Shown: piece after piece, positions 35,001 through 49,888 of the stretch
Layout: each line of letters opens with the position of its first letter
Numbering within the stretch: position 1 is the stretch's first letter
NCBI GenBank assembly: GCA_030770425.1
Contig: JASJFT010000164.1
Location: 40,476-104,475 of the forward strand
Origin: Darksidea phi
Taxonomy: Eukaryota > Ascomycota > Dothideomycetes > Pleosporales > Lentitheciaceae
Length of the DNA stretch: 64,000 nt
Reading direction: 5' to 3'
Position numbers and translations under genes: made by a program
The notes under the pieces: model-generated
Databases searched by the model: none
What the model was told of the DNA's origin: nothing
Seen by the model: only the letters and a program-made list of their open reading frames with translations

Positions 35001-37780
35001 TATCTCTTAGAGCTCGTTAAGGATTTACTTAATATAGTAGTAGTATTTACTATACTAGAGTATAAAGGTTACTAGTACCTAGCTATTATAGAGGTTAACT
35101 ATTTTTAAATAGTAGAGAGTAATTAATAGATTCTAGATATAGAGGTCGCTATATAAGCTATAAATCTAGAACCTAGTACTAGTATAATATCTATAATAAT
35201 AGTTAAGTAAGAGCTAAATACTATATTTACTATTTTACTTATCTAGATTCTATTCCTTTTATTAAACTATTTAAATCTAGAGTAGATACTATCTATCTAG
35301 TATAGACGTTATTAGATAAAGAACTAAGTTATAAATAGATTTCCTATATAAATAGTATATAAGGAAAAATAATTTTAATAATAGTATAGGCTTTACCTTT
35401 AAGACTTCGTAGAGAGGTAGGGTATACTATAGCTATATTCTAAGCTTAGTATATAGTCGCTTTATATTCCTATACTAAATATCTATAAATACCTATAGCT
35501 AAATATAGTATATAATTTACTATATAAAAGTATCTATACTACTATAGAGCTCCTTATAAAGAAGATATAAAAGAGGAGAATATATAAATTTATAGAGTAT
35601 ACGATTCGTATATATATAGTAGTATACGATACTATATTAAGGGATACCTTATATCTTTTAATAGTACTTTCTTAGATATATATTTAGACGTATAACCTCT
35701 TAATTATTAAGATAGTATAGTCGCGGTAGACGTATAAAAGAAAGAATAATAAAGAAGATAGTAGTACTAAAGCCTTTTAACGCGAATCTAGACTATTTAA
35801 CGATATAGTTACTAGGTTAGAAGTACTATTATTTATAAATATTAAGAAGTTCTTATATAAGAATAGTTTTAACTTATAGACTATTAAAGTAGTATATATA
35901 AAATAAAGAAGATAGTCTAAATACTATCTAGAGTAGGCGTCTAGCCTATAGATTAATCGAGTAGTACCTCTCTTTAAGTTAAGTAATATCTAGTCTAATT
36001 AAACTAAGAGATTATATACTATTTTAAAGGTTACTAAAATTACGTAGATAATTTAAGAATAAGTACCTTCTAGGTATATAGACGCTATTATTTACTAATT
36101 TAAGAATTTTCTCTCTAATATAGCTAACCGTTATATCTAGATAATCTTCTACTACGAGTTTAATAAGATATTAATACTAGTAAAGAGATTACTATAGAAT
36201 TTAGTTAAGATAAAAGAAGAATACGTTGATTAGATAGAGCTAGTATATATAAAGTAGATATTCCCTATTTTTAATATAAAGAACTATACTTAATTCTATA
36301 TTAAATATAACGTACTAGCTTATAAGGATAAGATATTAAAAAGGAAGATCCTTTAAGTACTAATACGCTAGCGAACGATAATAGACTAAGATAGTAGCTA
36401 GAATATAGTATAATATCTACTATTCTTATTAGTATATAATAGAGGTAGGGTTTAATAAATACTAATCTTACTATATAAAATTATAATATTCGAGAAAGAC
36501 TACGTAGAGTAGGTAGTAAGGGAATAAAGACGTCTTACTAACCTAGGTATTTAAGAGATAGATAGAGAAGATAATAAGGACTTAGAGTAGTTAATAGAGT
36601 CGAAAGACTATATAGAAAGTAAGAGAAAAAGTAAAGATAAAGATTATATTAAAGAAGAATCTATATTAAATAGATAAATCTACTATTACGGGCTTAGACC
36701 GAATAATAAGTTAACTAAAAGGCTTCTCTAGAATATTATTCTAAAAAGACCTATAAGTATAGCTATATAACTACTACCTATAAAGAATAGTTATATAGAC
36801 CTTTCTAGAATATTATCCCTAAAAGATCTATAAGAAAGACTTTTATAACTATAATCTATACCGTAAATCTATATAGATATTACTAGAATATTATTCTTAA
36901 AAGATTTATAAAGAAGATATCTATAATTATACCTTATAAAGTATATCTATATAGACCTCTTTAGGATATTATCCCTAAAAGATCTATAAGGGAGAGCTCT
37001 ATAACTATACTATATAAAGTATATCTATATAGGCCTCTCTAAAATATTATTCTTAGAAGATTTATAAGGGAGAGCTTTATAATTATAATCTATATAAGTA
37101 TATCTAGGGGTAAACCTAGTTAATTTAAGGTATACTAGTTCTAATATAGTCTAATCGACTAGTACTATATTAGGTATATAGTAGGATTCTTAATACTAAG
37201 ACTTTAGTATATATTTATATAATATACTTTACTTCTCTTCTTTACTTTTATCTTTATCTTTACTTATACCCCCTTACTACTAGTATTAACCCTAAACTAT
37301 TAATTATATTATTAATTATATAAGACTAGTCTACCCGTTTACTATCTTTAAAATAAAACTCTTTTCTCTACTACTATAACTTTTCTCTTCTACTCTACTT
37401 TCGACTTAACTAAGTACTTTATTTACTCTTATCCTAGTAGTTATTTTATATCTAGTCTAGCTTAGTAGCTTCTAAAATAGACTACGTATAGTTATTAAGA
37501 TAGATAATATACTAAACCTTTATCTATAAATATCTCTAAGGTATATTCCCTACTAAAATATACTAGAAAAGTAATAGAAGAATAATTAATACGTTATAGG
37601 TCCTATTTATAGAAATAAATAATAAAATAGATAAGAGAGATTAGTCTATTAGCTACGTAGAAGTAGTCTAGACGATATTCCTAAAAGGTCTATATACTAA
37701 TAGTTTTATAGCTAATAAGTCTTACTAAAAAGTAAATATTACTATCTTAGCTTCTTTTATTAGAATAATCTATCTCGACT

Positions 37781-37910
37781 ATAGGAAATTTAGGGATAGT
37801 ATCTATAAATACCTTATCTTTACGTATATTAATAGTTCTAAAAATTTCTACTCTTAAACTAAACTCTTTAACTATAGAGAATTTAGGGATAATATCTATA
37901 AATACTCTAT
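37781..37910. repeat. Two 37-nt palindromes upstream of ORF A (37781-37817, 37874-37910)
   Basis: Both have an AATTTAGGGATA inner left arm and TATCTATAAAT right arm with a single base between. They lie just 5' of the decoded ORF A frame. Copy 3 has them at offset +19,900. Confidence 0.78.
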
Positions 37911-38038
37911 CTTCCTCTATTACTAATCTAAACGTAGAGAAGATTTACGATATAATAAAAAGTAATTCTAAGGAAGAGAGTAATAGTAATAATTTAGTAA
38001 TTCTTAAGGGTTTCGTCTATATAAGTAGTAATAAAGAT

Positions 38039-38477
38039 TATTATAAACTAAATATATACTAGGAACTACTAGTAAATAGAACTACTAGAGATCGAACTAA
38101 CTACTAGTTCTAATAAAGAATACGACGCGGACCTTATAATTAGAGAATAGGAAGTTATATAATAGATCTATACCTTAGTAAGAATAGATCTAAGGGGTTA
38201 CGTAATAGCTTAATAGATTTATTAAAATAGAGCTACGGAGCTATAGCTTAGTAGATCTATAGGTATAGAGCTATAGATCTAAGGAAACTAAATTAATATA
38301 TAATAACTATAAATCTCCTAGATAGTTTTCTCTTATAGTTAATTTTAAATCTAGATTAATCCTTACCTATTAACGTAATTAAACTATCGTCTACTTATTC
38401 CTACTTCTTCTTTCCTATCTTAAGTATAAACCCTAAACGAGGCTAAATAATCTATTAGGCCTAGACCCCGTTTAATA
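38039..38477 (+). repeat. 5' LTR
   Basis: 439 bp, TATTATAAAC...GTTTAATA. LTR ends are normally TG...CA; here RIP has turned both into TA. All differences from the 3' LTR that I can see are transitions, with no indel. Confidence 0.88.
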
Positions 38478-41400
38478 CCTTAACTATCTAGTAGATAGGA
38501 ATAGTTAACTACGATAGTAGGAGAAGGAACCCGATAAAGTGGAGTAGTATAGCCGCTAACTTAAGGCGAACCCTTAGAAGTAGGAAGCTATAGGGAATTT
38601 AGTTCCCTAAAAGGTAGTATAACTATAGAAAATTTCGAAAGAATTATTAAGAACTAGTATACGTTTAAAAAATAGGAAGACGTACTAAAAGTATAAATTA
38701 TAATATTAATAGAAGAATTAAAGAGATATATAAGGAAGTTATTAAAGTTAAGAGAACTAGAGAAGTTCGATAGAATACGATTTAAGCTTAAGGGATTCCT
38801 AACTAATATAGTAATCTATCTCGACCTTAATAAGGTACGACTATTTAATAAAACCTTAAAGGTATTATTTATAATAGTATAGTTTATAGAAAGAGCTATT
38901 ACCTAGTTCGAAACCTATTTAAACGAAAAACTACGACTCGATAAAACCTACTAGAGTAATAAGACTAGAGCTATTTTCTCGAGCTATAAATACTTTAAAA
39001 ATAAATTATATATTATATTCGGAGATATTAACTTAGAGAGGCTAGTAAAGTAAAAGATCGTATATCTTAAGTAGACTAAGTCCGCTACCGTATATATATC
39101 TAAGTTTAAATAACTTATAACTAAGATTTAGTAGGGAGAAGTAGCTCTTATATTATACTACTATGAGGGATTAAAGGATAATATTTAATATAAAATAATT
39201 CGAATAGATAGACTATAAACTATATAGGAAATAATTAAATAAACTATTAGAATCGACGATAACCTCTACCTTTAGAATTAGGAAAAGAAAGAAAAGGTCG
39301 AATTCTATAAAAAGAAAAAAGAAGAAAAATACTATAGACTAGAGCTAATAGTCCTAGGGACTAGTATAGAGCCTAAGAAAGGGAAATAGAACCTTAAGAA
39401 GTAAGAGCTCTACGAGAAACAAGTATACTTTAAGTATAAAAAATAAGAATACCTAGCTAAAGACTATAGATTAGGTCTAAGAAAAGAAAAACCCTAATAT
39501 ACTTAGTAGGGTAAGAGGGATAGAATAGCTATAATATAAGAATATAATACTATATACTAAATAACTTATATACGCGACTAGTATAAGACGTACTATAAAG
39601 CTAAGCTAAATACTAGCTATTAACTATAGAAATAACGGGTAGCTACGACTTAGGAGTCTTAGAAGAGAGTTTCGTTCTTACTAGAAGTATAAGAAGAAGT
39701 ACCTAAGAAAGGCTTATCTACGGAGTAGAAAGACTTTAATAACGTTATAGATACGCTATTATAAATAGTTAATAATAGTAATAAGTTCTTAGAACTAGAA
39801 GATAAAAATCTAGTTATAATATATAAAAATACTAGATACCTATAGATAATTCGACTATTTAAAGAAGAAATAGGACTAGTATTAGAACTTAATATAACTT
39901 ATACTTAAGCCTTATAATTTATAGAGAAAACTATAATACTTATAATAATATAAGAGATCTATAAGGAATAGTCTAGATCCTATTTAATATACTAACTATT
40001 TAAAGACTTTAAAAAATAGGTCGAGTAGAACTTTATTATTATAGATCTTATACCTAACTAAGAAACTTAGAAAGAAATATAGTATATTACGAAGATAGTT
40101 AATAAGGAATAATTATAGTATATAGTAATTAAACGATAGATTTCTATACGAACGACCTTTATAAAATATAATAATTAGAGATATAAGATCGATTTAGAGG
40201 ACGACCTATAATATAAAATAAGATATCTAGTATACTTCGAGATTATATAGATCTTATACGTATAAAGAGAATATAAACTTTATAAGAAAGTAAAATAAAA
40301 AAATAACTACTACCTAGTAAAGGATTACGATAAAAGGATTATCTAAGTAATTATACTAGAAGTAGTATATAGATAATAATAATCTAAGAATTAACGACGA
40401 AAGGAATATATTAGAATCGTACTAGGACTACTTCTACTATTAAACTATATCTTAGGAAGACTATAGTACGAGTACCTAGAAAATAAATATCTAAAGTACG
40501 TTTAGACTAAGATTAATACGAAATATTAGTCTAAGAAGATAAGAATTTAAGGGATAGAAGAATAGGACTATATCTATCTCTAAGGAACCTATTAAGGAAG
40601 AAAGATTATTACCTTAATCGATAGTAGAGCTACTTAAAACTTTATTAGTAAAGACTTTATCTAATAAAAGAAGATTCCCTAATAGAAGAAACGATACCCT
40701 AGTATTATATATACTATTAAAAGAGAACCCTTTAATAAACCTATAATATACGAAACTAAAGGTAAACTTAGCCTATAGGGATAGAAAAAAGAAAATAAGA
40801 TACTCGATATAATTAAGATATTAGAAGACTAGGATATAATCCTAGGAATACTATAGCTCTAAGAAGCCGATTCTTAGATTCGATAGACGAACTAATAGGT
40901 ATTATTTCTATAATAGAATCTAGGCGTAACTTAAGAAGAGAATAATAATATTCTAGAATAATATAAAAAATAGGAAGAATTATTTATAGAACTAGAAAAA
41001 AGCCTACTCTAGTACTAGTCCTAGGACTATATAATCCTACTATAAGAGGGGAAAACTCTAGGATTCGGACTAATCTATAAGCTAACCGAGGAAGAAGAAA
41101 AGGTTATAATAAAATACCTCGAAGATAACCTTATAAAAAGGTATATTTAATATTTAAATTCCTCTATAGGATACCTAGTACTCTTCGTACCTAAGAAGGG
41201 TACTATAGAATTACGATTATATATTAATTACCAAATACTTAACGATATTATAATTAAGAACTAATATTCCTTACCCCTAATATCGGAAATATAAGATTAA
41301 TTAAGAAAAGTTAAATAGTTTACGTAACTAAATATCTAGAATACATACTATTAAATTAGAATTAAGAAAGGCGAAGAATAGAAAATAGCCTTTAGAACTA

Positions 41401-44400
41401 AGAAAGGACTATATAAATACTAAGTAATACCTTTTAGACTTACTAATATACCCGCGATATTCTAGGAACGAATTAATAATATTTTACGAAACTACCTCGA
41501 CTAGTTCGTAATAATATACCTTAATAATATCCTAATCTATTTTAAAATAGAAAAGGAATATAAAGAGTATATAAAAAAGGTCCTATAGGCGCTTAAGAAA
41601 GTATAACTATACCTTTACCCGCGAAAATATAAATTCTACGTATAAGAAATAGAGTTTTTAGGATTTATTATTAGACTAGAAGAAATTAAAGTAGACCTAT
41701 AATAGATCGAGAAAGTTAAAGAATAGCCTATACCTAAGAATCTTAAGGAGCTATAATTATTCTTAGGATTCTATAACTTTTACCGAAAATTAATACTATA
41801 ATAGAGTATAACGACGGTACCCCTTATATAGCTTACTAGAAAGGACTAACCTTTTAAATAGAAGGAAGAATACTAATAAGTCTTTAAGAAGATTAAAGAA
41901 TAGTTTACTAAGGAACCTATAATTAAGATATATAATCCTAAAGAACCCTTAATTATTAAGATAGATATATTAGACTATACGATAGGAGTAATACTATTAT
42001 AGAAAGACGATAAAAATAACCTTAGACCGGTATACTACTTCTTACGAAAGATATTATTAGCTAAACTTAATTACGATATCTATAATAAAGAGTTATTAGT
42101 AATTATTAAAACTTTAAAAGAATAGAGATCTAATTTATAGGAATCTAAATACCCTATTACGATCTATATAGACTATAAGAATCTAATAGGATTCTTAATA
42201 AATAAACCTCTAATCGAAAGATAAATATAATAGGTATAAATTCTTATAATCTACGATATTAAGATCGTATATATTAAAGGATTAGAAAATAAATAAGTAG
42301 ATACGCTTAGTAGAAGACCCGACTATTAAGAAACGGAAAAACCTAGTATAGTAATCCTTAAGCTATAGCTAAATAGAATAATTACTTATAATCGCCTAAA
42401 GCTAGTAGGAATATAAGAAATAACTCTTAAACTAGAAGGGGATAAATAGACCTAGTAGATCCGTATAGCTACTATAGAAGTAATAGATAAATAAAATAAT
42501 ATTTAAGAAGTAATCTAAGAAAGAAACGGAATTATCTATATATTCTAGAAGGCCTATATACCTAAGGTAATACGAAAAGAATTTATTAAATAATATTATA
42601 AAGTACTAGTATATAGATACTAGAGAGTAGAAAAGACCCTTAAATAATTAATAAAAACGTACTACTTTCTATACGTAAGATAACTAGTTACCTAGATACT
42701 TTTAGAATACGTAAATTATTATCGTAATAAGTATACTAAATATATACCCTATAGAATATTATAACTAATAGAAAATATAGAAGGACTATAGAAGATTATT
42801 ACTATAGACTTTATTACGTAGTTACTACGTTCTAAGGAACTAACGATAGAAGTATCCTATAATACTATACTAGTAGTAGTAGATAAGTTTATAAAGTATA
42901 CTTACTTTATCCTATATATAGATAAAGGAAATATAGTAGAATAACTTACCTATACCTTACTAAGATATATATTTAGCGAATATAGAATACTAGATAAAAT
43001 AATCTTAGATAGGGACGTTAAGTTTATAGTAAAGTTTTAGTAAACTCTTATAACTAGACTAGAAATAAAATATAGTATATTAACCACGTACTATCCGTAG
43101 ATAGATAGACTAATAGAAAGAATAAATTAAATAGTAGAATAATACCTTAGATATTATCTAAACTACTACTAAAATAACTAGATTATACTTTTACCTATAG
43201 TATAATTTATATATAATAGTTTATAATATAGCGTAACGAAGATAATACCCTTCTTTACGAACTATAGAATCGAACTAGAGATATATAAAGAACCTAAATA
43301 ACTTTAGTCTTATAGCTAAAATAAAGAAAAAATAGTAAAAATTATTCTATAAATATATAAATAGCTTAAGGAAGATATAGAATTCCTTTAAAATAGGATA
43401 AGTAAGTACTATAATAAGAAGTAAAAGGAAGTACCCGCTTTTAAAGAGGGAGAAAAGGTATAGTTACTACGAAAAAATATTAAGAGTAAGTAATCTAATA
43501 GTAAACTAGACTATACTAAGATTAGACCCTATAAGATTAAGAAATAAGTCTTACCCGTAAACTACTAACTAAGACTACCCCTATAAATAAAAATCTATCC
43601 TATATTCTATATTAGCTTACTAGAAAAAGTACTATAGGATACTAAACTAGTAGTATATAAGATAGATATATATAGAGAAGATAACGAAGAATAAGAAGTA
43701 GAAGAAATCCTAGATAATAATGTTAGAAACGGAAAAAATTATTACCTAATCTAATAGTAAGGGATAGATAAGAATAGAAAACTATAAGAACGAATCTAGG
43801 AATCTAAAGATAATCTTAATTATCTTAAGAAGCTTACGGAGTACTAAAACTATAATCCCGAAGGAAACCTAGAGATAAGGTAAGTTTACCTTATAGTAAG
43901 CTAAGAAGATCGCTATTACCTACGACGTAGTAAGAGATATTTAATAAATTAAAAGGAATGATATTATCTATAACGTTATAAATAACGTCTAGAGTAGTTA
44001 AAGAGGCCTCTAGATTCTCCTACTACCCTAGCCGCTAGAGCTCTACCTCCTCTTCGTCTAGCTTAGCTTCTAGCGTCTAGGATTATACCGCTAATTTCTC
44101 CTAGAGGACTACCTTCTACTTCTCTAGATAATATACTCGCGAATAAGCCTCTACTAGCTTATTAAGAAGCTCGTCTTAAGTCTTTTAAGCCTTCTCTAGC
44201 TACTATTAAAGTTTTTCTTCTATATAGTTAATAGATCTTACTAATAATAATAAGCCCTAATACGCGAGTTTTACTACTTAGTATAAATAAACCTTCTAAT
44301 AACGAGATATTAGATATACGATAAGAACCTCGTATATTAGTATAAATATACGCCTTATAGTACTAACTATCTTTAGACGAAGTAATATATAATATTCCTA

Positions 44401-44596
44401 ACTAAGAATAATAACTATAAAGAAATATCTTAGAACTATAATAAAGAATTTTATTAGTAAGTATAATACGTTCTTAAGTCTTACGCGATACTATAATAGA
44501 TAATAATAACCTCTTAAGGTAGGGTCCTAATACTAATATAGTTGAATACCAGATTCGGAACAACCTCTAAGCCGAAGGTTTAGAGAGGGGAGATAG

Positions 44597-45035
44597 TATT
44601 ACGAACTAAATATATACTAGGGACTACTAGTAAATAGAACTACTAAAGATCGAACTAATTACTAGTTTTAATAAAGAATACGACGCGGACCTTATAATTA
44701 GAGAATAGAAAGTTATATAATAGATCTATACCTTAGTAAGGATAGATCTAAGAGGTTATATAATAGCTTAGTAGATTTATTAAGATAAAGTTATAGAGCT
44801 ATAGCTTAGTAGATCTATAGGTATAGAGCTATAGATTTAAGAAAACTAAATTAATATATAATAACTACGAATCTCCTAGATAGTTTTCTCTTATAGTTAA
44901 TTTTAAATCTAGATTAATCCTTATCTATTAACGTAATTAAACTATTACCTACTTATTTCTACTCCTTCTTTCCTATCTTAAGTATAAACCCTAAATAAGG
45001 CTAAATAACCTATTAGACCCGGACCCTATTTAATA
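44597..45035 (+). repeat. 3' LTR
   Basis: 439 bp, TATTACGAAC...TTTAATA, same length as the 5' LTR. It is preceded by the polypurine tract ending at 44,596 and followed by target copy AAGAT. Confidence 0.88.
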
Positions 45036-46745
45036 AAGATAATAATATAGCTTTTACCCTTTATAAGAAGAATAGCTCTCTCGTAAAAATTACGAGCTAT
45101 TATTATATAAATATAGGTATTCTTATATAACTCTTTCGACTCTTAATATTAAAGATAGACTATCTTCTTCTTATAAATCCTAATATTACGGTTATAATAG
45201 AATAGTATAAGAAGATAGTCTTAGGACCTATAAAGGTAATAATAGAATCTAGTAAGAATAAGCTATAAGATTAACTAACTAACTAGTATATAAAGTATCT
45301 TATAAGGTATAAAAAAGCTAAATTAATAATCTACTCTAATCCGTCGTAAGAGGATATAGAGATCTAGAATACTAAGGATTATATACTCTATTATATATAC
45401 TAGTATACTATTAAACTAGAATATAAGGGTATCTTTAAAGATAAGAGAGTTTAAGTTACCTAATATAATATATTTATTTAGGAGTATCTATTTCTTAAAT
45501 ATCGAGAAGTACTAGATATTAATAATTAGAAGAAGAGCTAGACTAAATTACGTATATAAAAGGCTAGTCGAGCTATTAAGTACTATATTAAGAAGAAAAA
45601 GTAAAAAGTATAAATCTAAAATATAATATATAATAAGAATAAGTAGATAACTACGCTAAAGTTTAAAAAGAAGGTAGCTATAGAGGTTAAGAAGATAATA
45701 TCCTCTAAAGTCCTAAATATATCTAAGAAGAAGACTAAGACTAAGAGTAAGAGTAAGAGTAAGGGTAAAGCTATAGATACGGGTTCTAATTCTAATAGTA
45801 AGAATTTAGAGGACCTTACTAATAGAATATATAGTATTATAAATATCTAAAAATATATTAGTATAAAAGTTATCTATATAGTAGAGATAAAACGTTAAAA
45901 GAAAGAGACTCGACTTAGTATTAATTATATCGATAATAAGATAATAGAAGAGTTAGTAATAGTAATAGATACTATAGTAGAGGCTAAAGCTATAGACGCC
46001 GGTATAGTTAAAAGGGCTAAATATTATAAGTAGAAGGTACTTTAAGAGGTAGACGAGTACTTAAAGTTTCTCTTTAAGAATAAGTATTAAAGAAAAGTCT
46101 ATATCGTTATAGTAAACGATCTAAAGATATACGTTAAGAACTTCTTTAACTACTTTTACTATATAAAGATAAAAGATTACTATAAGATATACCTATAATC
46201 TCTTCTATTTAAGAAGCTATCTAGATTAGTATTTATAAAGAATATAATAATAAAGATACTAAATATTTAAGATATTAAAGAAGTAACTAGTATTTAAATC
46301 TTTAATAAATTTATATTTCGCGATAGTATCGTAAATATTAAATACTAGAAAGTAGTAGTACTCCTAAGGAGTAATTAGGGGACGGATAGATAGTAAATAG
46401 TTCTTAATAATTTCGAAATATCGAAGTAATATAAGTAATAAATAGAACTCTTTAGTAAGCTAATAAATTCTACTAAGTTTTAGTATAATAATCTATATAC
46501 TATCCTATACGTAAATTATATTATAAATACTAAAATTCTATATCTACTATACTAGTTACTAGATAAGATAATAAGATAGTAATAGGTTATAGTTAACTAT
46601 TAGATATAGGAAGTCCTTATAAAATCTAAGACTAAAGGAGAACTATATAGAGATATAATAGGTCTAGGTAAAATAATCGAGTATAAAGTATTTATACTAC
46701 TAGTAAGTATAGTTCTTTATAAGATAATATCTTTAAATCCTCTAT
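45036..46745 (+). pseudogene. Ghost of ORF A (copy 2), 3' part after the retrotransposon
   Basis: The frame entering from 38,038 resumes here after the 3' target-site copy and stays open, apart from TAA/TAG, to about 46,745. The basic stretch with repeated KS/KT dipeptides is at about 45,730-45,770. No frameshift was seen over 1.7 kb, which implies coding constraint up to the time RIP began. Confidence 0.55.
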
Positions 46746-46890
46746 ATAGCCCTTTATAGAATAATATTCCTAAATCTTCTATATAGTCCTTTATAGGATA
46801 ATATTCCTAAATCCTTTATATAGCCCTTTATAGGATAATATCCCTAAATCCTCTATTTAGCCCTTTATAGGATAATATTCTAAATTTCTC
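46720..46890. repeat. Tandem 37-40-nt repeats with palindrome core after ORF A
   Basis: Repeats of a GGATAATATTCCTAAATCCT core, the best palindrome being 46,820-46,856. The equivalent cluster in copy 3 is at about 59,610-59,750. Confidence 0.7.
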
Positions 46891-48685
46891 TATTACTACC
46901 TTCTATTTACTAACTACTTTATTATAGGATACTATTAATATTAATAAGACTTTTAATACTTCTTTTAACCTAAAATTTAAGTATTATTTCTAATTAATTC
47001 TTATACTCTCTAGAATAGTTATATAGATAGTATATAAAATTTATAACTTTTTATCTCTTTTAGATATTATTATACTCTTCTCGAGTACTAATATAAAGGT
47101 ATAAATTTATATTTATTACTTTAATAAATTATCTAGAGATTATTATATCTAGAATAAGATAAATTAAAGAAACCTAAATATAGTTATAGTAACTAGTTAC
47201 TAAATAATTAATAATATCTTTAGTCTAATAGCTCTTTATACTTAGAAGTAGTTAAATAACCTAGAGGTTCCTATTAATCTTAGGGATCCTATTTAATTAG
47301 ATTCCTAATAGCTAGCTAATTTAGTAGGAAAATTCTAAGCTATTATTTATAACGAACTATAGTACGGGCTTTAAAATCTAAGTAGTTACTATATAACGAT
47401 TTATTAAATAAATACTCTATAGGTTTAACTATTTTTAGATAGTCTCTTATTTTATAGTCTTCTTAATATTTATAACTACCTATCTCTTTTTAAATACTCC
47501 GACCTTACTATAAAGGTTTAGGTAGCTAACGATACTATTAACTACTATCTTAATACTAGTAACCTCTACTACCTTCTTAATAATTATCTAGTAGTAGTAT
47601 ACTAATTTACCTCTTATTACTTCTAAAAGTAGATTCTCGATAATATTAAACTTATACTATACTAGTAGGGTATTATAGCTTAGAAAATTTTAAAGTATTT
47701 TATTATCCGGCGCGAGTATAGATTAGTATACCTAATTAGATTAGACTATATAATAGTATATAATCTCCCGAAATTATAGTATTTTTATATTAATATTTAT
47801 TTTCTATTATTACTATAAGCTACGTATAATCGATTTTATAAGTAGTAAAGTTAATAACTAATATTAGCTAGTATAAACGGTATATATAATTCTATACTAA
47901 ACCCCTATACTATAAGAGTAATTACTCTTCTTACTATTATTCTCTTCTTAGGGTATTTATACGTATCTAATTCCTATTACTAAGAATCTAAAAACTTTAA
48001 TAGTATTTATATTAGACGGGATATAGATATACTACGTATAAAAGAAAATAATTAGAACTTTTACTTATAGTTTAATATTTATTTAAATTTATATAATAAA
48101 ATATCTTAGAAGGGACCTAACTTTTAATATATATAATAGCTATTTAAAACTATAGTTAACTATAGATATAAGAAACTACTAATAATACCTTATACTAATA
48201 TAATAAAAGTACCCTTAGTTATAATTTACTAACTACTATTATTAAGCTCTCTAAAATTTATAGTATTACTAGTACTCGTATTATATATAACTATTATATA
48301 TAACTAGAAAGTTATTATCTAGTTTAAGTACTATATAATATTTACTATATTTAAAGAGCTATTAAAGTCGTATAAATACTTTATCTTAGGGTTAATTAAA
48401 TACTTAGTTTTTAAAACTAAGGAATATAAGAATATAAAGAATAACTTTAATAATTATAACTTAATTATTAAAGAACTCCTTTTCTAGTTTAGTATTAGAA
48501 GTACTAGGCTTAATCTCTAGTATAATTATAATACGGTAATTCTAGTAAAAATACTACTAATAATAAAAATAAAAATATAAGTAATAGTATAACTATATTA
48601 ATTAGAATAGCTATATATAGTAACTATTTATTTACTTATAGTTACCGAAACTACTAATATCTAAATACTAAAGTACGTTCTTCTT

Positions 48686-48722
48686 ATAGGGCTTTTAGAA
48701 ATAATATTCTATAAACCTTTAT
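48686..48722. repeat. 37-nt palindrome upstream of ORF B
   Basis: ATAGGGCTTTTAGAAATA, centre A, then its near complement ending CTTTAT. Counterpart in copy 3 at about 61,550-61,586. Confidence 0.75.
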
Positions 48723-48799
48723 ATAACCCTTCTCTTTTATATATTTAGCTAACTCTTATAGAAGAATAATTTATTATATAGTTCCTACTATCGCCGCCT

Positions 48800-49860
48800 T
48801 TATATCCTAGGAAGGTCTATTAGAGTTAACTATAAATAAATCTAATAGTATACTTAACTCTAATAAGAAGAGTAGTAAGCTTATCTCTAATAAAGAGATA
48901 TCTCTTAAAGACTTTATATTAGACTATTTTTCGATTAAGCTTAAGTCTAGTTATATTATTTATCTATATATTAAGTTACTAGAAAGTTATACTAAAATTA
49001 AGAAGCTTTATAAGTATTTTAATTATAGTAAGATATAATAGTTTATAATATTACCTTCTAAGGAGGTACTTAAATACCTTCTTAAAGAGTTTTACTTATA
49101 GATAATTATCTAGTATAGTAGCTTTAGATCTTAAGTATAAGTAGATCTATATACTATATTATAATAGGAAATCTTAAAATAAATTAAAGTTTACTAAAAG
49201 GCTAAACTTAGTTTTAAGCTATTACTAAAACTTATAACTAAGAAAATAGAGCTTATTATCTATATCCTAAATTTTAAGAAGCTATATATATATTTTATAG
49301 ATAATACCCCTAAAGTCCCTATATTTAATAATAATAAATATATCCTAGCTTTTTAGCTATCTAATTCTTATTTTATAGGTAGTAACGGTATTTATTATAT
49401 CTTTACTAAGAACTATTAGGTACCTAGTATTATAAATAAATAACGTACTAATTAGTATAATTAGATTAATAAGAAGCGCGAACTTATATACTTATCTAGT
49501 ACCTAGTTACCTCTAAAAAAGTTAAAGTCCTAAGATATTATTAAGAAGAAGAAGGATAAAAAATATTAACGTTAAGAGTAAGTAGATATAAAGAAGGTAG
49601 ATAAGAAAGTAAAAGTAGTTAAGAGAACTACTAGTATACTAGTAACTCCTAAGAAGAATATAACCTCTAAGAAGAATATAACTCCTAAGAAGAAATAAAT
49701 ATTAACTAATATAAATACGATAGATAGGTATAAGAAGAAGCTAAAGATCTTTAAGTAATCTAATACTACTACTCTACTAATAACTACTTATAATACTCGC
49801 TCGAAAATTAAGACTACTAAGAAGTAGTAGAGCGTTAACGACCCTAATTCTAAAGTATAG
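48800..49860 (+). pseudogene. Ghost of ORF B (copy 2), about 350 codons
   Basis: A continuous decoded frame ends at TAG 49,858-49,860 with a basic tail (NTRSKIKTTKK). Upstream it has a repeated ITPKKN/ITSKKN-type motif at about 49,640-49,700. The matching copy is at about 61,670-62,730. Highly basic, perhaps nucleic-acid binding; family not recognised. A 37-nt palindrome starts 29 bp after its end. Confidence 0.5.
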
Positions 49861-49888
49861 GGTTATTATAGTATATAGCTATCTAACT

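Larger units (their letters stand above)
38039..45035 (+). mobile_element. RIP-degraded Ty3/gypsy LTR retrotransposon with chromodomain
   Basis: A 6,997-bp element with 439-bp LTRs at both ends and a 5-bp target duplication AAGAT (38,034-38,038 and 45,036-45,040). Copy 3 of the host repeat has the empty site. A purine run (AGAGAGGGGAGATAG) abuts the 3' LTR as polypurine tract. Degenerate coding marks in order: reverse transcriptase catalytic strand (the VYLDDIL equivalent, about 41,509-41,541), RNase H start (TDASDYA equivalent, about 41,955), integrase end (AYHPQTDGQTER equivalent, about 43,085-43,125) and a C-terminal chromodomain-like stretch (about 43,690-43,850). RT-RNaseH-integrase order with chromodomain fits the chromovirus branch. 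It is dead: stops throughout. It targeted or drifted into heterochromatin and was RIP-mutated with its host. Confidence 0.88.
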
